From Clostridia bacterium (lineage in GTDB: Bacteria > Bacillota > Clostridia > Christensenellales > CAG-314): DNA of 13,280 nucleotides. Below the pieces are notes generated by a model. It was not told where the DNA came from. It did no database searches and saw nothing but the letters and a program-made list of their open reading frames with translations. This document shows, piece by piece, positions 1-4,880 of this stretch. Position 1 is the stretch's first letter, and each line of letters begins with the position of its first letter. The stretch lies in assembly GCA_017452035.1 (NCBI GenBank), contig JAFTNE010000058.1:1-13280 (forward strand), read 5' to 3'. The position numbers were made by a program, and so were the translations under genes.

Positions 1-1
1 A

Positions 2-802
2 ATTGACGGAGTACAACACGAGTTTTCAACTATCCCTGGTGTAAAAGAAGACGTCACAGACATAATCCTGAACATCAAACGTTTGGCTCTGAAGTCAGAT
101 AACGAAGATAATGACTTCCGTAAGACAATCACAATCAACAAAGTTGGTCCTTGCGAAGTTCACGCAGGAGATATCATTACCGATTCCGAAGTAGAAGTTC
201 TCAACCCCGACCTTTACATTTGCACAATTGAAGAGGGTGGCGCGTTGGATATGGAACTTTACGTTGGCAGAGGTTGTGGTTACTACTCCATCGAAAAGAA
301 CAAGGAACGTAACAGAGAACTCAAACTCAATTACCCAATCGGTTTCATCCCCATTGATTCAATTTTTGGACCTGTTCACAAGGCAAGCTACTCCGTTGAA
401 CCTGCTCGCGTTGGTCAAGATATCACTCGCGACAAGCTCATCTTGGACGTAGAAACAAACGGAGCTTTCTCTGGCAGAGAAATCGTTTCCTTGGCAGCAA
501 GAATCATTGAGGACCACATCAAAATGTTTGTTGAGTTGTCCGAAAACTTCTCAAAGGATATCTTGATCCCACGTGAAAGTGACAACCACAAGAAAGTTCT
601 TGAAATGAACATTGACGACATGGACTTGTCCGTTCGTAGTTACAACTGCTTGAAACGCGCAGGTATCCAAACAGTCGCAGACCTTACTGATCGCACCGAA
701 GAAGATATGCTCAAAGTAAGAAACCTTGGTAGAAAATCGCTTGACGAAGTAATTGCTAAATTGGAAAGTTACGGACTATCTTTGAAAAATAAAGATGAAT
801 AG
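2..802 (+). CDS. rpoA: DNA-directed RNA polymerase subunit alpha (5' end missing)
   Basis: The alpha subunit forms the dimer on which core RNA polymerase assembles; its C-terminal domain contacts UP elements and activators. The reading frame is open from base 2, so roughly the first 60 residues lie outside the window and 266 residues remain. The first visible residues, IDGVQHEFSTIPGVKEDV, match the alpha N-terminal dimerisation domain. The pattern EPARVGQDITRDKLILDVETNG is likewise typical of the NTD. After a linker, the C-terminal helix-hairpin-helix domain is clear: MDLSVRSYNCLKRAGI followed by VRNLGRKSLDEV. The stop codon TAG overlaps the Shine-Dalgarno of rplQ, so the two are translationally close and co-transcribed, as in nearly all bacteria. 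Nothing about it is unusual. TTG or ATG codons further in are not the true start. Confidence 0.97.
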   Translation: MDGVQHEFSTIPGVKEDVTDIILNIKRLALKSDNEDNDFRKTITINKVGPCEVHAGDIITDSEVEVLNPDLYICTIEEGGALDMELYVGRGCGYYSIEKNKERNRELKLNYPIGFIPIDSIFGPVHKASYSVEPARVGQDITRDKLILDVETNGAFSGREIVSLAARIIEDHIKMFVELSENFSKDILIPRESDNHKKVLEMNIDDMDLSVRSYNCLKRAGIQTVADLTDRTEEDMLKVRNLGRKSLDEVIAKLESYGLSLKNKDE

Positions 803-814
803 GAGAATTGCAAC

Positions 815-1324
815 ATGGCAGCACAAAGAAAATTAGGAAAAGCAACAGACGCCAGAATGGCCCTCTTGAAAAACCAAGTTTCTCAACTTTTGTGGAATGG
901 CAAACTGGAAACAACTGCAGCTCGCGCTAAGGAAGTTCAAAAACTTGCTGAAAAATATATCACTCTTGCTATCAATACATACAAAGACAGCATCGAGGTA
1001 GAAAAAACCAAGATTGTTAACGGCAAAGAAACAACTGTAAAAGTTGTTAACGATGGCGCTAAGAAACTTGCAGCAAGACGTACATTGATGGCTAACCTTG
1101 CAGACTTGCAAGAAACACGCCTTCCAAAGGAAAAAGCTTCCGAGTACAAAGTACGTACAAAGACAGTTAAGCATCCACTTATCGAAAAGTTGTTTAACGA
1201 ATACGCTCCCAAGTTCGACAAGATCGCACAAGAAAAGGGACAAAAGGGTGGCTACACAGCAATCTACAAGATGAACGCTCGTCGTGGAGATGCTGCTGAA
1301 ATGGCACTTATCGTTGTACTTTAA
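815..1324 (+). CDS. rplQ: 50S ribosomal protein L17, long form
   Basis: L17 is a structural protein of the large ribosomal subunit. At 169 residues it is clearly longer than the usual roughly 115-130. The N-terminus (RKLGKATDARMALLKNQVSQLL, then LETTAARAKEVQKLAEKYITLA) and C-terminus (GGYTAIYKMNARRGDAAEMAL) are canonical. The extra length sits in two internal stretches, about residues 56-85 (Lys/Val/Glu-rich, containing VNGKETTVKVVNDG) and about 100-125 before the PLIEKLFNEYAPKF helix. The start ATG is set by AGGAGA at 801-806, eight bases upstream, which overlaps the rpoA stop. Only 12 bases separate it from rpoA, consistent with the end of the alpha operon. It is followed by a palindromic element and a strong terminator. 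Confidence 0.96.
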   Translation: MAAQRKLGKATDARMALLKNQVSQLLWNGKLETTAARAKEVQKLAEKYITLAINTYKDSIEVEKTKIVNGKETTVKVVNDGAKKLAARRTLMANLADLQETRLPKEKASEYKVRTKTVKHPLIEKLFNEYAPKFDKIAQEKGQKGGYTAIYKMNARRGDAAEMALIVVL

Positions 1325-1355
1325 TAGTAGTCGATTTCGCAAGCATCGGTTGATT

Positions 1356-1464
1356 TTTTGACGGCAAAACCCTGCAAAATTATCTATGTTTTGCTCGGTC
1401 ACATACTTTTCAAGTATGCTCCCTCACAAGAACATATCTCTTTCTTGTGTTTTATCCGTCAAAA
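1356..1464. repeat. 109-bp palindromic, cloverleaf-like element downstream of rplQ
   Basis: Outer arms TTTTGACGG (1356-1364) and CCGTCAAAA (1456-1464) are perfectly complementary. They enclose three hairpins: GCAAAA/TTTTGC (1374-1379/1389-1394, 9-nt loop), CATACTT/AAGTATG (1402-1408/1412-1418, 3-nt loop, at the exact centre) and CACAAGAA/TTCTTGTG (1425-1432/1442-1449, 9-nt loop). The left and right halves are also imperfect inverted repeats of each other. An inner AAAAC/GTTTT pairing can extend the outer stem. It begins 31 bases after the rplQ stop and precedes the terminator, so it should be transcribed in the rplQ 3' UTR. It could be a dispersed palindromic repeat, a MITE-like remnant or a structured RNA; the sequence alone does not decide. 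Confidence 0.7.
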
Positions 1465-1520
1465 TCGCAATTTGCTAACCAACCAATTCTTGCTCTATCG
1501 ACAATAACAATGAACAATAC

Positions 1521-1554
1521 AAAAAAACTCTGGTAATTTTACCAGAGTTTTTTT
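1521..1554. terminator. Bidirectional intrinsic terminator between rplQ and the GNAT gene
   Basis: A 15-bp stem (1521-1535 with 1540-1554) has core ACTCTGGTA/TACCAGAGT and loop ATTT. It has A-runs on the left and T-runs on the right, so it gives a U-tract on both strands. It ends the alpha/rplQ operon from the left and the convergent GNAT transcript from the right. Confidence 0.92.
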
Positions 1555-1598
1555 GGTTTATTAGTAATTTTAGCATTTACACCTTGTGTTTGATACTT

Positions 1599-2039
1599 TT
1601 ACTTGCACGCCATTGCTGGGTGCAATGCGCCTACCATTTTGACGTGCGCCATGTTTGCCTCGTAAAAGACGTCGCCCACTGGTGTAAACCCAATTTTGAG
1701 GTAAAAGTCGTAGCTGACAAGTTGTGCGTTTAACCAAACTTGGTGGCAGTTGCGTTCCTTGGCAAGGTCAATGATATACTGGCAAATGGCTCTGCCAACA
1801 CCTTTGTTGCGATATTCCTTTGCAACGGCAAATCTGCCAATGTGTGCGCCGTCCTCCCAAAACAATCGTGCGCAACCCACAACTAAATTGTCCATTGTAG
1901 CAACGATATGCGTAGCTTCTTTGTCACGCTCGTCTCTTTCAATGGTAGGGTCTACCTGTTGCTCGATGACAAAAACTTCGTTACGCAAGGCATACACTTT
2001 GTCTATATTGGTGTTATCGGCAATGGAAATTTTTAGCAT
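1599..2039 (-). CDS. GNAT family N-acetyltransferase (ElaA/YjcF-like)
   Basis: This is a single-domain GNAT acetyltransferase of 146 residues that would transfer an acetyl group from acetyl-CoA to an unknown substrate in the cytoplasm. The N-terminal signature RNEVFVIEQQVDPTIERDERD (residues 19-39) is typical of the ElaA/YjcF branch. The acetyl-CoA pyrophosphate loop is R77-N-K-G80-V-G82 after IGRFAVAKEY. The C-terminal half (WLNAQ, YDFYLKIGF) is also standard. The start ATG has no clear Shine-Dalgarno. The gene begins 33 bases after the stop of the upstream lipoprotein gene and is probably co-transcribed with it, ending at the terminator at 1521-1554. A decayed copy of its 5' end lies at 2625-2693. 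Substrate unknown. Confidence 0.88.
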   Translation of the reverse strand: MLKISIADNTNIDKVYALRNEVFVIEQQVDPTIERDERDKEATHIVATMDNLVVGCARLFWEDGAHIGRFAVAKEYRNKGVGRAICQYIIDLAKERNCHQVWLNAQLVSYDFYLKIGFTPVGDVFYEANMAHVKMVGALHPAMACK

Positions 2040-2072
2040 ATTTTCATTAATGTAGTGCGAGATAAAATACTA

Positions 2073-2549
2073 TTAGTGAATAATTCCGTTGTAGTCGTAG
2101 TACTGTTGGGTAATCAATGGGCAAATAATTCCAAGATAAGCGCCACCAAACACCACAATGAACACTACGCCCCAAATCCAATGGTATACAATAAACATAC
2201 TAATCATCATTAGTACCATGATTCCGTGGCCAACCCAAGCAAGCCAACCCCAGCCAAACATGCATCCTAACCAGTACGCAACAGATGCAATTGCAGTTAC
2301 GGCAAGCATAAAGAGAACCGTCAGCGCACCTTGGCCAACAGCATCCCAAAAATCGCTACCTGAGCCACCACCCGAACTGCTTGATTGACTTTTTACTTTA
2401 CCACAATAGATACATTTAAGTTTGCCTCCAGGGCCACCGTGAACCATAAAGTCATGTCCATCTGGATTACTACACTCATTGCAACCAGTCAGCGCAAAGC
2501 AACCGGCAATCAACAGCAATGCCAGTAGAAAACTTAGAAACTTTTTCAT
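2073..2549 (-). CDS. Small lipoprotein with one CxxC motif and a three-helix membrane tail
   Basis: I do not recognise a named family. The 158-residue product has a lipoprotein signal peptide: MKK, a Leu-rich core and lipobox L-T-G-C with the lipidated Cys at 23. A short extracytoplasmic part follows, with C26 and C46-I-Y-C49-G, a half zinc-ribbon-like motif. Next come a Ser/Gly linker (about 55-65) and three hydrophobic segments at about 75-95, 100-121 and 125-146, the last containing YHWIWGVVF. The tail from FWDAVGQGA onward aligns along its whole length with the C-terminus of the larger lipoprotein at 2764-3777, so the two are paralogues. AGGAGG at 2558-2563 on the minus strand lies eight bases before the ATG. 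Function unknown; a surface metal- or redox-related role would be a guess. Confidence 0.85.
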   Translation of the reverse strand: MKKFLSFLLALLLIAGCFALTGCNECSNPDGHDFMVHGGPGGKLKCIYCGKVKSQSSSSGGGSGSDFWDAVGQGALTVLFMLAVTAIASVAYWLGCMFGWGWLAWVGHGIMVLMMISMFIVYHWIWGVVFIVVFGGAYLGIICPLITQQYYDYNGIIH

Positions 2550-2579
2550 TAGCTTAGCCTCCTAATTTGTATAAAAATT

Positions 2580-2608
2580 ATTATAACACCTTTAAAGGGT
2601 ATTCAAAG
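2580..2608 (-). promoter_or_regulatory. Probable promoter of the small lipoprotein - GNAT pair
   Basis: A perfect -10 TATAAT reads at 2580-2585 on the minus strand. The -35 is weak (CTTTGA at 17-bp spacing, or overlapping TTTGAA). The motif ATACAAA follows the -10 by a few bases, exactly as in the promoter of the paralogous lipoprotein at 3810-3838, which supports common origin. Confidence 0.55.
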
Positions 2609-2624
2609 ACAAAACGTGCAAGAT

Positions 2625-2693
2625 TTACTTTTCATTATAATGCCAAAAACCCACAACGTTATTGGTGTTGTCAGCAATGGCAATTTTGAGCAT
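2625..2693 (-). pseudogene. Remnant of a second GNAT acetyltransferase gene
   Basis: Read on the minus strand from ATG at 2693, the first 34 bases match the start of the GNAT gene at 1599-2039 at 30 positions (MLKIAIADNTN against MLKISIADNTN). After a deletion the sequence resumes with GTTGTGGGTT and, after another, TTTGG; these match the part of the intact gene coding for VVG at 53-55 and FW at 60-61. A stop follows after 22 codons. The bases just upstream also share GCACTACA with the intact gene's upstream region. It lies directly after the large lipoprotein gene, just as the intact GNAT lies after the small one. It is almost certainly non-functional. Confidence 0.75.
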
Positions 2694-2763
2694 GGTTTAT
2701 TTTGTAGTGCTTTGCTATGCAAAGTCTTGTGTTAAAGTACGTTGCAAATACAAATTGCTTTTA

Positions 2764-3777
2764 TCAATAAAAGTTGCTATTGTGAGTAAAGTAGCGTTGG
2801 CTGATCAGCGAGCAAGCAAGTAGGTATAGACCACCAAACACAACAAAGAAAACTACGCCCCAAATCCAATGGTACATCAAGAATATGCCAACAGTCATCA
2901 GTAGCATTAGGCCATGCGCAATCCAAGTAATAAAGCTCAAATTGATCGCAGCACCCAGCCAATATATCAGCGATGCACCAATTGTTATCGCAATCATAAA
3001 GCCAACAAGCATTGCACCCTCGCCAACTTTATCCCAAAAACTTCTGCTTTCAGCGTCAGGTAGAACGGCGCCACAATAAATACACTTGTAGTCACGCCAT
3101 CCGTGTGAACCATCTGCTGCACTTGGGCATTTGCTGTTCCACTCATTGTTGCCACCTTGACCACCTTGGTCGGGAGACTCAATTGGCTTGTCAAAAATAT
3201 CGTAAACCCAAGCAAAGGCAGAAACTTTGTCGCAGTTTTTGCAATAACCTTCGTAATAGTCATGGCCTTCTGCTTGGCATATAGTTTTTTCGCACCAGGT
3301 GCAAACGTCATTGTAGTTGTAGTTGTGCTTTCCTGTTTTGCAGGAAGATTTTCCACAGTAGGTACAGTTGCCTGTTGTTTTGTCAAAATTGTGGTCGCCC
3401 AGTTTGCACGTAGTTTTGTCGCAGAACAAACATTTGCCCGTATTTTCGTCAAATTTGTGACCTTCTTCTTTACATATTTTCACGCCACAACCGGTGCATT
3501 TGCCCGTGCCGTCGTATGTGTGAGCTCCCTCTGCTTGACAATACTTTATTCCACACCAACTACAAATACCAGTGGATTCGTATTCTATACTGTGATACCC
3601 GAAAACGGCACACCAGGGATTTCCATAATTTTCGCAAAAGCGTTCACGATTACCATTTTCGTCAAATGGAAATTCGCATCCATCTTTGCAAAGGGGTCTT
3701 GAAAAATTACAAGATGCCAACGTAAAACAACTTGCAAGTATCAACAAAACAAGCAAAATAGTTGCAACCTTTTTCAT
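2764..3777 (-). CDS. Lipoprotein with five Cys/Cys/Cys/His repeats and a three-helix membrane tail
   Basis: The 337-residue product is unrecognised as a named family. It has a lipoprotein signal with lipobox L-A-S-C (Cys23) and then a Cys-rich extracytoplasmic region. Repeats of the form C-x2-C-x4-C-x(4-5)-H start at C72, C94, C116, C138 and C159 (spacing 22, 22, 22, 21), with a final half unit at C179-C182. Another CIYCG lies at 232-236. Each unit holds three Cys and one His, a plausible zinc or other metal site. From about 248 (FWDKVGEGA) to the end it is homologous to the 158-residue neighbour, with hydrophobic segments at about 255-276, 280-302 and 305-325 including YHWIWGVVF. A strong promoter (3810-3838) and the Shine-Dalgarno AGAGGAAGA (3782-3790) precede the ATG. 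No catalytic motif is visible. Confidence 0.87.
   Translation of the reverse strand: MKKVATILLVLLILASCFTLASCNFSRPLCKDGCEFPFDENGNRERFCENYGNPWCAVFGYHSIEYESTGICSWCGIKYCQAEGAHTYDGTGKCTGCGVKICKEEGHKFDENTGKCLFCDKTTCKLGDHNFDKTTGNCTYCGKSSCKTGKHNYNYNDVCTWCEKTICQAEGHDYYEGYCKNCDKVSAFAWVYDIFDKPIESPDQGGQGGNNEWNSKCPSAADGSHGWRDYKCIYCGAVLPDAESRSFWDKVGEGAMLVGFMIAITIGASLIYWLGAAINLSFITWIAHGLMLLMTVGIFLMYHWIWGVVFFVVFGGLYLLACSLISQRYFTHNSNFY
3232..3564 (-). repeat. Coding tandem repeat: Cys/His units of the large lipoprotein
   Basis: This stretch codes residues 72-182, five full units of 20-22 residues plus a partial one. Invariant positions are C-x2-C, a third Cys four residues on, and a His followed by an aromatic residue one or two positions later; units usually end in Gly-x-Cys. 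The units differ at many positions, so this is an old protein repeat rather than a recent DNA expansion. Confidence 0.85.
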
Positions 3778-3781
3778 ATAT

Positions 3782-3838
3782 TCTTCCTCTAAACATTTTG
3801 TATATCTAAATTATATGTCTATGGTAATAAAATGTCAA
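3782..3838 (-). promoter_or_regulatory. Consensus sigma-A promoter and Shine-Dalgarno of the large lipoprotein
   Basis: On the minus strand TTGACA (3833-3838), a 17-bp spacer and TATAAT (3810-3815) form a full-consensus promoter. The leader is short, and AGAGGAAGA (3782-3790) precedes the ATG at 3777. A strong promoter here suggests that this lipoprotein is well expressed. Confidence 0.88.
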
Positions 3839-3859
3839 GCACAAAGAAAAATCGCAAAT

Positions 3860-3891
3860 AAAAAACACCGACAGTCAAATGCTGTTGGTGT
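3860..3891 (-). terminator. Intrinsic terminator of pth
   Basis: Ten-base arms ACACCGACAG (3865-3874) and CTGTTGGTGT (3882-3891) pair with one G-U and a 7-nt loop. Read on the minus strand the hairpin is followed by a T6 run (complement of 3860-3865). It lies about 100 bases after the pth stop and just before the next promoter, so pth is insulated from the lipoprotein block. Confidence 0.85.
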
Positions 3892-3994
3892 AATTTGTTG
3901 TGTGCCTTTGAAATAAATCCATTGCTATCTAAAACTACTCGTGAAAATCTTGTCACGGCATGATAGTTTATGTAGAAGATACAAGCAATTTTTA

Positions 3995-4561
3995 TTACTT
4001 CTTGCTGTTGTACTTTTGCATTACACGGTCAATATCCACCCCATGCACAAAGTCGTACAAAGCATCAGCAACAAGGTCGTGTGTTTTGTCCAAAACAAGG
4101 TGGTCATCATCTGTAACGCTGGATAGCACGTAGTCCACAAGTGCCATTGGCGTTTCCTTTTGGATGCCCACACGGATGCGAACAAAGTCGGTAGTGCCAA
4201 GCATCTTGATGATGTTGCGCATACCGTTGTGTGTGCCAGCCGAGCCTTCTTTGCGAATACGAATGTTGCCCATGGGGATGTCGATGTCGTCGTACACAAC
4301 AATGAGATTTCCCTTTTCAATTTTGTACTTGTGACACAGCTCTTGCACAGCTTCGCCAGAAAGGTTCATGAAGGTAACGGGCTTTGCAATGATAACCTTT
4401 TCCGTTCCTACGCGAGTGTGGGCCGTTACAGCTTTGCACTCGCCTTTATCAAAGGTTACACCCAGCTTCTCGGCCAGTTTGTCTACACACATAAAGCCCA
4501 TATTGTGGAAGGTATTTAGATATTTTTTGTCTGGGTTTCCCAAACCTACAACAAGATACAT
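3995..4561 (-). CDS. pth: Peptidyl-tRNA hydrolase
   Basis: Pth cleaves the ester bond of peptidyl-tRNAs released during stalled translation, recycling tRNA in the cytoplasm. The 188-residue length is standard. Family hallmarks are all present: GLGNP at 6-10, the catalytic His in T-F-H19-N20-M-G, FMNLSG with N66, YDDID with D91, and G-S-A-G-T-H-N112-G. Numbering against E. coli Pth gives H20, N68, D93 and N114 as the equivalents. The only small deviation is GSAGTHNG where most have GSAGGHNG. GAGGA at 4568-4572 on the minus strand serves as Shine-Dalgarno. In many Firmicutes pth lies directly upstream of mfd in the same direction; here the two are divergent with a 319-base control region between them. 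Confidence 0.97.
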   Translation of the reverse strand: MYLVVGLGNPDKKYLNTFHNMGFMCVDKLAEKLGVTFDKGECKAVTAHTRVGTEKVIIAKPVTFMNLSGEAVQELCHKYKIEKGNLIVVYDDIDIPMGNIRIRKEGSAGTHNGMRNIIKMLGTTDFVRIRVGIQKETPMALVDYVLSSVTDDDHLVLDKTHDLVADALYDFVHGVDIDRVMQKYNSKK

Positions 4562-4634
4562 AGTTTGTCCTCAAAGATAACTTTAATTTGATGTTATTTT
4601 CTGTTAGATTTATATAGATATACGTCTAATTTTC

Positions 4635-4663
4635 ATTATACAATTATGTTTGTGATCACAAAG
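4635..4663 (-). promoter_or_regulatory. Likely pth promoter with overlapping 14-bp palindrome
   Basis: TATAAT reads on the minus strand at 4635-4640; the -35 at 17-bp spacing is poor (CTTTGT). A perfect palindrome TTTGTGATCACAAA occupies 4649-4662, covering the spacer and -35 region, where a bound dimeric regulator could compensate for or block a weak -35. The regulator is unknown. Confidence 0.5.
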
Positions 4664-4707
4664 CCTCTCCTGTGGGAGGGGGCAGTCGATAGACTGACGG
4701 AGAGGGC
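4663..4707. repeat. GC-rich palindromic element between pth and mfd
   Basis: CCTCTCC (4664-4670) pairs with GGAGAGG (4699-4705). Inside lies a perfect hairpin CAGTC-GATA-GACTG (4683-4696), and CTCC/GGAG (4667-4670/4675-4678) is an alternative to the outer stem. Its base composition is far more GC-rich than the flanks. It resembles from memory a class of short palindromic intergenic repeats (CCCTCC..CAGTC..) common in Ruminococcaceae-type Clostridia. It is not part of any gene. Confidence 0.6.
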
Positions 4708-4778
4708 CTGTTGAACCTTACTACTATATTACTTTGTTACTTTTATCATTGTATCACAAAAAAAGTCAAATGTAAACA

Positions 4779-4807
4779 TTTACAAGGTCACAAAATTGTG
4801 CTACAAT
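4779..4807 (+). promoter_or_regulatory. Promoter of mfd
   Basis: TTTACA (4779-4784), a 17-bp spacer and TACAAT (4802-4807) match the consensus at five of six positions each. The -35 is the right arm of a TGTAAA-CA-TTTACA dyad (4771-4784), a possible operator. The same hexamer pair with the same spacing recurs before the Mrr-like gene at 10948-10976. Predicted transcript start is about 4814. Confidence 0.75.
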
Positions 4808-4820
4808 ATGTAAGCAAAAG

Positions 4821-4869
4821 TTGCATTGCCATGTTTTGACGTTGTCAAAATAGTAACAGTGCAATGCAA
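4821..4869 (+). promoter_or_regulatory. Leader hairpin immediately upstream of the mfd start
   Basis: TTGCATTGC (4821-4829) pairs perfectly over nine bases with GCAATGCAA (4861-4869). Within it TTTTGAC (4834-4840) pairs with GTCAAAA (4844-4850) around a GTT loop. It fills almost the whole predicted leader (about 4814-4880) and ends 11 bases before the ATG. There is no T-run, so it is not a terminator; it may affect translation start or mRNA stability. Confidence 0.65.
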
Positions 4870-4880
4870 TAGTGGGAGTT

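Noticed and set aside
833..1402. Minus-strand open frame over rplQ
   Set aside because: Antisense shadow of a biased ribosomal gene; its composition is not protein-like.
2710..2724. Hairpin CTTTGC-TAT-GCAAAG after the large lipoprotein as a terminator
   Set aside because: No T run follows on the minus strand and the stem is only 6 bp.
3232..3564. Possible CRISPR-like regular repeat
   Set aside because: The about 66-base period is a protein repeat with third-position divergence; there are no identical repeats with distinct spacers and no cas genes.
3157..3702. Plus-strand open frame of 181 codons over the Cys-rich lipoprotein
   Set aside because: It arises from the repeated Cys/His codons read backwards; the minus-strand product has lipobox, promoter and Shine-Dalgarno.
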